NCBI RefSeq assembly: GCF_018604545.1
Contig: NZ_CP075896.1
Location: 248,001-312,000 of the forward strand
Direction of reading: 5' to 3'
DNA length: 64,000 nucleotides
Source: Streptomyces koelreuteriae
GTDB lineage: Bacteria; Actinomycetota; Actinomycetes; Streptomycetales; Streptomycetaceae
How positions within the stretch are numbered: the first letter of the stretch is position 1; each line of letters starts with the position of its first letter. Shown one piece after another: positions 8,927 to 19,322 of this stretch. Position numbers and translations under genes: made by a program. The notes under the pieces were generated by a model. The model was given only the letters and a program-made list of their open reading frames with translations, searched no databases and was not told the DNA's origin.

Positions 8927-9007
8927 TCAGACGCGGCTGCGACAGCAGGAGCTGGAGACACGCGCGAGATCGACGTGGCGTCGCTGCGTGAGGTCCAGTC
9001 GCTTCAT
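8927..9007 (-). CDS. Cysteine-type leader peptide upstream of sulfur operon
   Basis: A 26-codon ORF starting ATG at 9007 and stopping TGA at 8927-8929. It contains the block RRHVDLARVSS followed by two adjacent Cys codons (TGC TGT) and a basic C-terminal tail (RSRV). This pattern defines the short actinobacterial leader peptides that precede sulfur assimilation genes. Ribosome stalling at the Cys codons when Cys-tRNA is limiting is thought to relieve attenuation. No Shine-Dalgarno is evident, and a promoter lies only 7 nt upstream, so the transcript is probably leaderless. About 200 nt separate its stop from sfnG, room for an attenuator structure. Confidence 0.88.
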   Translation of the reverse strand: MKRLDLTQRRHVDLARVSSSCCRSRV

Positions 9008-9014
9008 GTCAACG

Positions 9015-9044
9015 ATCCAACCAAGCGTGGGTCCGGCCGGTCAA
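9015..9044 (-). promoter_or_regulatory. Promoter of the sulfur operon leader transcript
   Basis: On the minus strand TTGACC (9039-9044) is followed, after an 18-nt spacer, by TTGGAT (9015-9020). The leader peptide ATG begins 7 nt further on, so transcription would start at or next to the ATG and the mRNA would be leaderless. Position is read from the sequence; activity is inferred. Confidence 0.55.
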
Positions 9045-9108
9045 GCAGACCGGGTGGTGATTCCACATGGTGAGAGTCGGTATTCACGAGGTTGTGACAG
9101 GGATTCCC

Positions 9109-9137
9109 TTGAACCGGGCCCGCGGCGGACGCAGTCT
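9109..9137 (+). promoter_or_regulatory. Possible leaderless promoter of the LysR regulator
   Basis: TTGAAC (9109-9114), a 17-nt spacer and CAGTCT (9132-9137) lie 7 nt upstream of the GTG start at 9144. The geometry is the same as for the divergent leader peptide. No Shine-Dalgarno precedes the GTG, which fits a leaderless mRNA. The -10 match is weak. Confidence 0.35.
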
Positions 9138-9143
9138 CCTGTC

Positions 9144-10049
9144 GTGCGTATAGAACAGCTGGAATACATCGCCGCCGTCACCCGGTTCGGTTCGCTGCGG
9201 CGTGCCGCCGAGGAACTCCACCTGTCCCAGCCCGCGTTGAGCGAGACCGTGCGCAATCTGGAGCGGGAACTCGGGGTGGACCTGCTGGAGCGCAAGCGGT
9301 CGGGGGCGAAGGTCAGTGACGAGGGCCGGGAGCTGCTGCCGCACATCATGACGGTGCTGGACGCGGTGGACCGGCTGCGGGGCGCGGCCGGCGACCAGCA
9401 CCGCATCAGCCGCATGGTGCGGCTCGGCACGGTCAACACGGCCACCGTGCCGCTGCTCATCCCGACCGTGCGGGAGTTCCGCTCGGCGCACCCGGCCACC
9501 CAGGTCGAGGTGGTCGGCGCGCAGCAGGCCGACATCCACCGCGGGCTGCTGGAGGGCGCCTACGACCTGGGGCTGGTGAACTACCTCCACGGCGACGACA
9601 TACCGCCCGGCTTCGAGACGACCGAGCTGCTGCGCGGGCGCCCGGTGGTGTGCGTACGCCCGGACAGTCCCCTGGCGGCAATGGACGCCGTGGACGTGGA
9701 CAGTCTCCTCGCCGAGCCGCTCATCGTGATGCGGTCCGGCTACGTCATGCACCGCTACGTCCACCGGCTGCTGCGCGGCCGGACGCCGTCCTTCTCGTAC
9801 TCCACCGACGGCGCCGAGATGGGCAAGCTGATGGTCGCCGAGGGGCTGGGGGCGACGGTGCTGCCCGACTTCAGTGTCATCGGCGACCCCTTGGAGCGGC
9901 GGGGCACCCTCACCGTACGGCCGCTGGCCGGGGACGAGACCGATGTGCTGCTGGTGCTGCAGCGCCGCCATGCCGTCTCGGTCCCCCGGGCCGTGCGTGA
10001 TCTGCACACGCTGTTCGTACGCAACGCGGACGCGCACCGGGCGTCGTGA
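9144..10049 (+). CDS. LysR-family transcriptional regulator, divergent to the sulfur operon
   Basis: A 301-aa LysR regulator. The N-terminal winged helix-turn-helix reads MRIEQLEYIAAVTRFGSLRR, then AAEELHLSQPALSETVRNLE (residues 1-40); the effector-binding domain runs from about residue 90. GTG at 9144 is chosen because the canonical LysR start RIEQLEYIAAV begins there, although the frame is open further upstream. It is transcribed away from the sulfur operon with a shared region of about 140 bp to the leader peptide. This is the classic arrangement for a LysR activator of its neighbour, as with CysB/Cbl in other bacteria. The effector is unknown but is likely a sulfur metabolite. Confidence 0.9.
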   Translation: MRIEQLEYIAAVTRFGSLRRAAEELHLSQPALSETVRNLERELGVDLLERKRSGAKVSDEGRELLPHIMTVLDAVDRLRGAAGDQHRISRMVRLGTVNTATVPLLIPTVREFRSAHPATQVEVVGAQQADIHRGLLEGAYDLGLVNYLHGDDIPPGFETTELLRGRPVVCVRPDSPLAAMDAVDVDSLLAEPLIVMRSGYVMHRYVHRLLRGRTPSFSYSTDGAEMGKLMVAEGLGATVLPDFSVIGDPLERRGTLTVRPLAGDETDVLLVLQRRHAVSVPRAVRDLHTLFVRNADAHRAS

Positions 10050-10167
10050 AGCGGGGGCCTCCCGGGGCCGAACGGGTGGTTCGCACACTCCGTCGGCGCA
10101 AGGGGGCGCCTCTCGCGGGGCGGCCGGGCCGGGGCCCGCCGGACGCTCCGAGGAGAGGGGAGTCGTC

Positions 10168-12168
10168 ATGGTCCGTACGAAAACGCCCCGGGTCAGCGTG
10201 ATCATCCCCGCGTACAACTCGATGCCGGAACTGACCGAGTGCGTCGCCTCCGTCATGGAGCAGACGCTCGGCCTGGACAAGATCGAGATCATCGCGGTCG
10301 ACGACGGCTCGACCGACGGCACCGCGGACGAGCTGGACCGGCTCGCGGGCGGCTGCCCCGGCCTGCGCGTCGTCCACCAGCCCAACAGCGGCGGAGCCGG
10401 AGGCCCACGCAACACCGGGCTGGACATGGCCGTCGGTGACTATGTCTTCTTCCTCGACTCCGACGACTACCTGGGCCCCGACGCGCTGCGCCGCATGGTG
10501 GCGATGGCGGACGAGAACCGCACCGACGTGGTCCTCGGCAAGATGGTGTCCGTGGGCGGACGTGCCGTGCCGACGGCCGTCTTCTCGCACAACCAGCCCC
10601 GGACCGATGTCTTCTCCTCCGCCGCCTACCGCACCCTGGGCTGCTGGAAGCTGTTCCGGCGCTCGCTGATCGAGCGGCTTGACCTGAGGTTCCCGCCGTA
10701 CCGCAACTGCGAGGACAAACCGTTCACCGCAGCGGCCTTCCTCAACGCCGACGGCATCTCCGTGGTCGCCGACTACGACTGCTACTACTCGCGCAACCGC
10801 CAGAACGGCAACAACCTCACCCTCACCGCCGCCGACCTGGTCCACCGCATGGACGGCACCCGGCTGTGCTTCGAGACGGTCGCCCGCTATCTGGAACCCG
10901 GCCCGCGCCGGGACCAGATCATGCGGCGCCATGTGGAGTGGGAGCTGTGCGGGCCGCTGCGCGCGCTGCTGCCCAAGGAGAGCGAACAGCAGGCGCGGGA
11001 GCGCTTCTATCCGCAGTTCCGGGAGTGGGCGCTGAGCCATGTCACCGAGGGTGTCTTCCAGCAGCTCGCCCCGCCGGACCGGCTCATCGTGCACCTGCTG
11101 CGGGCGGACCGGTACGAGGACCTCATCACCGTCGCCCGGCACGCCAAGGAGGACGCGGCGCGCGGCAACGTCGTCGACAAGGGCCGCGTCTACTGGTGCC
11201 ACCCCTTCTTCCGGGACCCCGCGAAGGCGGTCCCGGACGCCTGCTTCGACGCCACGGACCGGCTCCCGGTCCGCCATGAACTGGCCGAAGCGGCGTGGCA
11301 GGGCGACGGCGGTGTGCTCCGGCTCGCCGGCCACGCCCGTATCGAGTCGCTGGGCGCCCTGGAGCCCACCACCCGGCTGGTCCTGCGCCCGCGCGGCTTT
11401 CCGCACCCGGACGTCCGCGTGCCCGTGACCGTCCGAACCGCTTCCCACCAGCCCGACGATCAGGCCACCGGTTTCCTCGTCGAGGTGGACCTGAGCACCG
11501 TCGACTCGGGCGCACCGCTGGGCGCAGGGGTGTGGGACCTCCACCTGGATGTGCGGGCCAAGGGAGTCAGCCGGACCGTCAGGCTCCGGCAGGCCGGGAC
11601 CGACGCGAACGGCCAGAGGACCGCCCCGCCGCGGCGCGAGGTCGCGGCCACCACCGCGCGTCCGTTCTTCACTCCGTACGGGAACTTCTCCCTGGACATC
11701 CGGCGCACCGAGGACGAGCCGGTCTGCCAGGTGGCAGCACTCGCCTGGGACGCGCCCGGCACGCTCGTCGTCACCGGACGCCTGACCGATGACGCCGCGG
11801 GCCGCCCCGGGCCCACGGCCCTGCGCGCCGAAGGCGATTCGGGCTCGGTGCGCGAGGTGCCCCTGCGGTACGCGCCGGACGGCGGCGGCACCGGGTTCAC
11901 CGCCCGCCTGCCGGTCAGGAAGCTGCCTCCGGGACGCTGGACGCTGACCCTCCGTACGGACGAGCCGCACAGCCGGATTCCCGTGCCGCCGCTGAAGGGG
12001 CTGACCGGCACCCGTTGGTTCCGCACCGCCCGGCTGGGCCGCCCCTCGTACGCCAAGCCGCTCCCCCACGGCTCGAAGGGGGCCCTGGTGCTGCGCGTGG
12101 CGCCGGTCGGCCTGGCGGCGGGCCTTCGCCGACGGCTCGGTCGACTCGGATCCGGCTCTCGCCGGTAA
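10168..12168 (+). CDS. GT2-family glycosyltransferase with C-terminal beta domains (TarS/TarP-like)
   Basis: A 666-aa protein with an N-terminal GT-A domain (residues 1-230). Motifs are VSVIIPAYN, the nucleotide-binding VDDGSTDGT, the metal-binding FFLDSDDYL, and the acceptor region NCEDKPF. A helical linker follows to about residue 370, then beta-rich Ig-like repeats to the end. This layout resembles the wall teichoic acid glycosyltransferases TarS/TarP, which decorate poly(ribitol phosphate) with sugars and oligomerise through C-terminal domains. No signal peptide or membrane helix is seen, so it acts at the cytoplasmic face. ATG 10168 follows a strong AGGAGAGGGG ribosome site. Acceptor identity is inference. 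Confidence 0.85.
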   Translation: MVRTKTPRVSVIIPAYNSMPELTECVASVMEQTLGLDKIEIIAVDDGSTDGTADELDRLAGGCPGLRVVHQPNSGGAGGPRNTGLDMAVGDYVFFLDSDDYLGPDALRRMVAMADENRTDVVLGKMVSVGGRAVPTAVFSHNQPRTDVFSSAAYRTLGCWKLFRRSLIERLDLRFPPYRNCEDKPFTAAAFLNADGISVVADYDCYYSRNRQNGNNLTLTAADLVHRMDGTRLCFETVARYLEPGPRRDQIMRRHVEWELCGPLRALLPKESEQQARERFYPQFREWALSHVTEGVFQQLAPPDRLIVHLLRADRYEDLITVARHAKEDAARGNVVDKGRVYWCHPFFRDPAKAVPDACFDATDRLPVRHELAEAAWQGDGGVLRLAGHARIESLGALEPTTRLVLRPRGFPHPDVRVPVTVRTASHQPDDQATGFLVEVDLSTVDSGAPLGAGVWDLHLDVRAKGVSRTVRLRQAGTDANGQRTAPPRREVAATTARPFFTPYGNFSLDIRRTEDEPVCQVAALAWDAPGTLVVTGRLTDDAAGRPGPTALRAEGDSGSVREVPLRYAPDGGGTGFTARLPVRKLPPGRWTLTLRTDEPHSRIPVPPLKGLTGTRWFRTARLGRPSYAKPLPHGSKGALVLRVAPVGLAAGLRRRLGRLGSGSRR

Positions 12169-12269
12169 CACCGCTCTGATGACCCGTCAGTAGGTCATCT
12201 GTCCCGGACTCTTGACTCGTACGGCGGCAGTGGTCATCCTCGTCGCACCATGGGCGAGGTCATGACAAT

Positions 12270-12310
12270 CGGGCTGTCGCTCTCCGGCCCACAAGGCCAA
12301 GGACAGCCCG
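12270..12310. promoter_or_regulatory. Inverted repeat in the leader of the M19-like gene
   Basis: CGGGCTGTC (12270-12278) and its perfect complement GACAGCCCG (12302-12310) are separated by 23 nt, ending 42 nt upstream of the GTG at 12353. A TTGACT hexamer (12212-12217) with a 17-nt spacer to CATCCT lies upstream and may be the promoter. The hairpin could act in the 5' leader or be an operator. Confidence 0.35.
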
Positions 12311-12352
12311 ATACGTCGACCCCGCCATCCCGCCGACCGAGGGACGTGGGCT

Positions 12353-14413
12353 GTGACCAGTTCCGGACGCCCGTACCGCAGACGCAAGAACATCACCGTT
12401 GTGTCGCTCCTCCTGCTCGTGCTGTCGATCGCGCTCGGCCCCACACCGAGTTCGGCGGCAGGAACCGACTGGTGGAACCCGACCGCGCGGCCCGCGCCGG
12501 ACTCCGGGGTCAACGTCACGGGGGAGCCCTTCACCGGCACCAACGACCGGGGCGAGGTGCGCGGGTTCGTCGACGCGCACGACCACATCTTCTCCAACGA
12601 GGCCTTCGGCGGCCGGCTGATCTGCGGAAAGCCGTTCTCCGAGCAGGGGATCGCGGACGCGCTCAAGGACTGTCCCGAGCACTACCCGGACGGCTCGCTC
12701 GCGATCTTCGACTTCATCACCAACGGCGGTGACGGCAAGCACGACCCGAACGGCTGGCCCACCTTCAAGGACTGGCCGGCCCACGACTCCCTGACACACC
12801 AGCAGAACTACTACGCCTGGGTGGAACGGGCCTGGCGCGGTGGCCAGCGGGTGCTGGTCAACGACCTCGTCACCAACGGCGTGATCTGCTCCGTGTACTT
12901 CTTCAAGGACCGCGGTTGTGACGAGATGACGTCCATCCGGCTGCAGGCCAAGCTGACGTACGACATGCAGGCCTACATCGACAAGATCTACGGCGGGCCG
13001 GGCAAGGGCTTCTTCCGGATCGTCACCGACAGCGCACAGGCCCGTCAGGTCATCGAGCAGGGCAAGCTGGCGGTCGTCCTCGGCGTGGAGACGTCCGAGC
13101 CCTTCGGCTGCAAGCAGATCCTCGACATCGCGCAGTGCAGCAAGGCCGACATCGACAAGGGCCTGGACGAGCTGCACGCGCTGGGTGTGCGCAGCATGTT
13201 CCTGTGCCACAAGTTCGACAACGCGCTGTGCGGTGTCCGCTTCGACTCGGGCTCGCTCGGAACGGCCATCAACGTCGGGCAGTTCCTGTCGACGGGCACC
13301 TATTGGAAGACGGAGCAGTGCAAGGGGCCGCAAGCCGACAACCCCATCGGCAACGCCTCGGCGGCCGCGGCCGAGAAGAAGCTCCCGGCGGGCGAGGAGG
13401 TCCCGTCGTACAGCGCTGACGCCCAATGCAACGTCAGAGGACTCACCGGACTCGGCGAGTACGCCGTCCGCGGCATGATGCAGCGCGGGATGATGCTGGA
13501 GATCGACCACATGAGCGTCAAGGCCACCGGCCGGGTGCTCGACATCTTCGAGGCCGAGTCCTACCCCGGCGTGCTCTCCTCGCACAGCTGGATGGACCTG
13601 GACTGGACCGAGCGGGTCTACGGCCTGGGCGGCTTCATCGCGCAGTACATGCACGGCTCCGAGGGCTTCATCTCGGAGGCGAAGCGCACCGAGGCGCTGC
13701 GCGACAAGTACGGGGTGGGCTACGGCTACGGCACCGACATGAACGGCGTCGGTGGCTGGCCGGGCCCGCGCGGAGCGGACGCCCCGAACAAGGTCACCTA
13801 TCCCTTCAAGAGCGTCGACGGCGGCTCCGTCATCGACCGGCAGACCACCGGTCAGCGCACCTGGGACCTGAACACCGACGGAGCGGCCCACTACGGCCTG
13901 GTGCCGGACTGGATCGAGGACATCCGCCGGGTCGGCGGCCAGGACGTGGTGGACGACCTCTTCCGCGGCGCCGAGTCCTACCTCGACACCTGGGGGGCCT
14001 CCGAGAAGCACGAGGCCGGGGCCGATCTCGCGCGCGGCGCGGCCACATCGGCCAGTTCCTCGGAGTGGAGCCTGTTCACGAGCTACAAGCCGCACCGGGC
14101 CGTCGACGGCGACCGCGGCACCCGCTGGGCGAGCGACTGGAGCGACGACCAGTGGTTCCGGGTCGACCTCGGGTCGGAGAAGCGCGTCAAGAAGGTCACC
14201 CTCGACTGGGAGGACGCGTACGCGAAGGCGTACCGGATCGAGCTCTCCACCGACGGGGCGAACTGGCGGACCGCCTGGTCCACGACGGCGGGCGACGGCG
14301 GCCTGGACACCGCGAGATTCACCGCCACACCGGCCAGGTACGTACGCGTGCAGGGGGTGGAACGCGGCACCGGCTGGGGCTACTCCCTCTACGACGTCGG
14401 TGTCCACGGCTGA
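12353..14413 (+). CDS. Secreted M19-like dipeptidase/amidohydrolase with F5/8-type (discoidin) domain
   Basis: A 686-aa exported protein. Residues 1-35 form a signal peptide (RRRKN, hydrophobic core, SSAAG). A TIM-barrel hydrolase follows, with metal-site style motifs VDAHDHIF, EIDHMSVKATG, SSHSWMDLDW and GYGTDMNGVGGW; these recall renal dipeptidase (peptidase M19) signatures. The last 125 residues are a galactose-binding/discoidin domain (AVDGDRGTRWASDWSDDQWF, WGYSLYDVGVHG) that would bind a glycan or other surface. GTG 12353 is preceded by GAGGGACG. The TetR gene follows 19 nt later, so the two may be cotranscribed. The exact peptide or ester substrate is unknown. Confidence 0.82.
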   Translation: MTSSGRPYRRRKNITVVSLLLLVLSIALGPTPSSAAGTDWWNPTARPAPDSGVNVTGEPFTGTNDRGEVRGFVDAHDHIFSNEAFGGRLICGKPFSEQGIADALKDCPEHYPDGSLAIFDFITNGGDGKHDPNGWPTFKDWPAHDSLTHQQNYYAWVERAWRGGQRVLVNDLVTNGVICSVYFFKDRGCDEMTSIRLQAKLTYDMQAYIDKIYGGPGKGFFRIVTDSAQARQVIEQGKLAVVLGVETSEPFGCKQILDIAQCSKADIDKGLDELHALGVRSMFLCHKFDNALCGVRFDSGSLGTAINVGQFLSTGTYWKTEQCKGPQADNPIGNASAAAAEKKLPAGEEVPSYSADAQCNVRGLTGLGEYAVRGMMQRGMMLEIDHMSVKATGRVLDIFEAESYPGVLSSHSWMDLDWTERVYGLGGFIAQYMHGSEGFISEAKRTEALRDKYGVGYGYGTDMNGVGGWPGPRGADAPNKVTYPFKSVDGGSVIDRQTTGQRTWDLNTDGAAHYGLVPDWIEDIRRVGGQDVVDDLFRGAESYLDTWGASEKHEAGADLARGAATSASSSEWSLFTSYKPHRAVDGDRGTRWASDWSDDQWFRVDLGSEKRVKKVTLDWEDAYAKAYRIELSTDGANWRTAWSTTAGDGGLDTARFTATPARYVRVQGVERGTGWGYSLYDVGVHG

Positions 14414-14432
14414 CACCCACGAGAGGGGTTCC

Positions 14433-15029
14433 ATGGCACGGTTGCCGTCCGCCGAGCGGCGGCGACAGCTCACCGAAGCGGCGATCAGGGCGATGGCCCG
14501 GGACGGCGTCCCCAGGACGACGACCCGGTCCATCGCAGCCGAAGCGGGCGTCTCGCTGAGCGTCTTCCACTACTGCTTCGACTCCAAGCAGGAGCTGATC
14601 GAGTCCGTCATCACCACCATCACCGGGCACTACGTGACAGTGGTGAAGGAGGCCCTGCGGCCCAGGGCCTCCTTGGAGGAGACCGTCCGGGCGGGCTTCC
14701 AGGCGTACTGGGAGCACGTCCGGGCCCACCCCGACGAGCACATGCTCACCTATGAGCTCACGCAGTACGCGCTGCGCCAGCCCGGCTTCGAGCATCTGGC
14801 GCGGCGCCAGTACGAGCTGTACGCCGAGACGTACCTGGAGCTCATCGACCAGCTGCGGCAGACCATGGGCCTGCGGCTGCGCGTCCCCGCCCCGGTCCTG
14901 GCGCGCTATCTGGCCGCCATGACCGACGGCCTGACCCTCAACTACCTCGTGCTCGGCGACGACGACGCCTGGTCGGGCATCCTCGACACGGTCACCGCGC
15001 ATATCGCCGGCCTGGTGTGCGAGCCCTGA
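14433..15029 (+). CDS. TetR-family transcriptional regulator
   Basis: A 198-aa TetR-type repressor. The DNA-binding head is at residues 5-52, with recognition segment TTTRSIAAEAGVSLSVFHYC; the ligand domain is helical. ATG 14433 has a GAGAGGGG ribosome site 5-8 nt upstream. It follows the secreted hydrolase by 19 nt and precedes the amidase by 65 nt, so it may control either or both. No clear palindromic operator was seen in the short gaps around it. Confidence 0.9.
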   Translation: MARLPSAERRRQLTEAAIRAMARDGVPRTTTRSIAAEAGVSLSVFHYCFDSKQELIESVITTITGHYVTVVKEALRPRASLEETVRAGFQAYWEHVRAHPDEHMLTYELTQYALRQPGFEHLARRQYELYAETYLELIDQLRQTMGLRLRVPAPVLARYLAAMTDGLTLNYLVLGDDDAWSGILDTVTAHIAGLVCEP

Positions 15030-15094
15030 ACAGGCGGGATGCACCTCGGGCTCCTTAGGCTCGTAGGGAACGGGTTCTCCCGGAGGTGACAGTC

Positions 15095-15892
15095 ATGCGA
15101 GCCTCGCTGATACAGCTGTCCGTGGACGCGTCGGACTCCGCCGAGGAGCGCCGTCTCAGGGCGTCCTCGCTGGTCCGGGGCCGGACCGGCGACGATCTGG
15201 TGGTCCTGCCGGAACTGTGGACGGCCGGGGCCTGGGCGTACGACGGCTGGGGGCACGACGCCGAGGGGATCGACGGTCCCACCGCCGAGGCCATGTCCGC
15301 GGCGGCGCGCGCGGCCGGGGTCTGGCTGCACGCCGGATCGATCGTCGAACGGGACGCGGACGGGACCCTCTACAACACCGCGCTCCTCTTCGACCGGGCC
15401 GGTGACCTGCGCGGCAACTACCGCAAGATCCACCGGTACGGCTTCGACACGGGTGAGGCGACCATGATGGGCGGGGGCGGCGACATCGTCACCGTGCCCA
15501 CCGAATTCGGGGTGATCGGCCTCGCCATCTGCTACGACCTGCGTTTCCCCGAGCTCTTCCGGGGGCTGATCGACGAGGGGGCGGAGCTGATCATCGTGCC
15601 CGCCGCCTGGCCCGCGGCCCGGCTCGCGCACTGGCAGCTCCTGACCCGCACGAGGGCGCTGGAGGAGCAGGTCTTCCTGCTGGCCTGCTGCGCCACGGGC
15701 ACCCATGGCGGTATGCGGCAGGGCGGGCACAGCGTGGCCGTCGACCCCTGGGGGACGGTCCTGGGCGAGGCCGGCACCGCGGCGGAGACGGTGACGGTGG
15801 GGGTCGACATGGGCGAGGTCGCCCGGATCCGCTCCGAACTCCCCGTCCTGCGTGATCGTGTCCTCGCCGTGGGGTCCGCCGCCGGGCGGTGA
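15095..15892 (+). CDS. Carbon-nitrogen hydrolase (nitrilase-superfamily amidase)
   Basis: A 265-aa cytoplasmic amidase of the nitrilase superfamily, cleaving a non-peptide C-N bond. The catalytic triad is visible: Glu in VVLPELW (about residue 42), Lys in GNYRKIHRYGF (about 113) and Cys in LAICYDLRFPE (about 148). The hallmark RTRALEEQVF follows. ATG 15095 is preferred over the GTG at 15086 because the GGAGG ribosome site overlaps that GTG and lies 7 nt from the ATG. The length is standard for the family. Possible substrates include omega-amides (Nit2-like) or deaminated glutathione; nothing here decides. Confidence 0.88.
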   Translation: MRASLIQLSVDASDSAEERRLRASSLVRGRTGDDLVVLPELWTAGAWAYDGWGHDAEGIDGPTAEAMSAAARAAGVWLHAGSIVERDADGTLYNTALLFDRAGDLRGNYRKIHRYGFDTGEATMMGGGGDIVTVPTEFGVIGLAICYDLRFPELFRGLIDEGAELIIVPAAWPAARLAHWQLLTRTRALEEQVFLLACCATGTHGGMRQGGHSVAVDPWGTVLGEAGTAAETVTVGVDMGEVARIRSELPVLRDRVLAVGSAAGR

Positions 15893-15906
15893 CCGGGCCC
15901 TCCGCC

Positions 15907-16128
15907 CAGGGCCTGTCGTTCGGATCAGGTCGCAGGGAATCGGCAGCGGCTTGTCATCGCCGTGAGCGGGGTCTGGCGCGTGCAGCTGCAAGGCGGAGGA
16001 GGGCGTCGACGCGATGGGGGCACCTCCCGCGCGAGCGAAGCCGAGCGTGGGGGAATCGGCAACCGACGACAACGCGGCAGATGTGTGTGCCAGACCCCGC
16101 GTCTGCGGCGTGATCCAAACGGCAGGCC

Positions 16129-16131
<3 letters not shown>
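15907..16131. mobile_element. MITE-like element with 21-bp imperfect terminal inverted repeats
   Basis: A 225-bp non-coding block flanked by related ends: CAGGGCCTGTCGTTCGGATC at the left (15907 onward) and TAGGGCCTGCCGTTTGGATC read inward from the right (16131 backward). The ends match at 18 of 21 positions. Inside, GCGGGGTCTGGC occurs once in each orientation and GGGAATCGGCA occurs twice directly. There is no transposase. The right end contains the gdhA stop codon (TAG, 16129-16131). This is the architecture of a non-autonomous miniature inverted-repeat element. From memory, similar sequences recur in Streptomyces chromosomes, but I could not search. Confidence 0.7.
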
Positions 16132-18126
<1,995 letters not shown>

Positions 18127-18130
<4 letters not shown>

Positions 18131-19299
18131 CGCAGGGCCGAAAGACCGGCGGCCAGGCGGCGGACACCCTCGGTGATGGACTGCGGGCTGGCAGCGTACG
18201 ACAGCCTCAGGTGCCCCTCACCCCGCGCTCCGAACTCGCTCCCGGGCCGGACGGCGACGCCGTGCTGTGTGCGCAGCGCCGCCACGACCTCCACGGACGG
18301 CAGATCGATGTCGTAGCGCGGGAATTGGTAGAAGGCGCCTTCGGGTGCGCTGAGGGTGAGGCCGGGGATCGCGGACAGTTCCCTGCGCATGAGTTCGCCG
18401 CGCTCCTGGTACGCGGCGCGCATCCGGGCCACGTCGTCGTCGCAGCTCTCGACGGCGACGAGCGCGGCGTCCTGAATGACGGTGTTGACGGAGCCGTTGA
18501 AGGTGTTGTGGACGCGTGCGGCCGCCTGGATGAGCGGCGAGGGGCCCCAGAGGTAGCCGACGCGCCAGCCGGTCATGGCGTAGCTCTTGGAGAAGGTCTG
18601 GCAGTAAACGGTCCGCTCGCGCAGGCCGTCGACGGAGAGGGCCGAGGTGAAGGGGCGGCCGGTGTAGTCGAGGTCGGAGTAGGCCTCGTCGGAGACGACG
18701 ATGGTGGGGGTGCCGTCGAGCAGGGCGGCGAGCGCTTCGAGTTCCTCCCGGCCGTGCACGATGCCGGTCGGGTTGACGGGGTTGCAGAAGACGAAGAGCT
18801 TGGCGTCGATGAGGGCGTCGGCGAGCCGGTCGAGGTCCCAGTGCAGGTCCGGTGCGAGCGGGACGGGGACGACGGTGCCGCCGGCCATCGCGACCAGGTC
18901 GCCGTAGAGGGAGTAGGTGGGGTCCGGGACGACCACCTTGTCCCCGGGGTCGACGAGGGACAGGATCGACGCGGCCAGTCCGGCGGTGCCGCCCTGGGTG
19001 ATCAGGACGTCGCCGGCGGAGGCCGGGGTCCCGGCGGTGGCGGTGAGCTTGGCGGCGAGGGCCTCGCGCAGGGCCGGTTCGCCGAGGAGCGGCGAGTAGT
19101 GGGTGCGGCCGGCGCGCAGTGCGGCGTGGGCCGCCTCGGTGACCCGCTCGGGGGTGTCGAAGTCGGGTTCGCCCATCGCGAGGGAGACGAGGTCGGACCG
19201 GGACTGCGGCTGCTGGGTCCGGCGGGAGGCGGCGGCGATCCGGGCGACGGCGGCGGCGGTGTCGTGCAGAGGCGGCTGGGTGGTGACGATGGGCGGCAT
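18127..19299 (-). CDS. Pyridoxal-phosphate aminotransferase, class I/II
   Basis: A 390-aa fold-type I aminotransferase. The PLP-binding Lys lies in QTFSKSYAMTGWRVGYLWG (about residue 240). Other signatures are MGEPDFDTPERV near the N terminus, NPVNPTGIV (about 180), the PLP-contacting SDEAYSDLDY and the carboxylate-binding Arg in HLRLSYAAS near the C terminus. It is placed between an SDR gene (24 nt upstream) and a TetR gene (overlapping). The substrate could be an amino acid or 2-oxo acid intermediate of the same pathway as the 5-oxoprolinase, aldolase and hydroxyacid dehydrogenase nearby. Class is certain; specificity is not. Confidence 0.93.
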
Positions 19300-19322
19300 G
19301 CGCTCCTCCTGGTGACGGGGTG

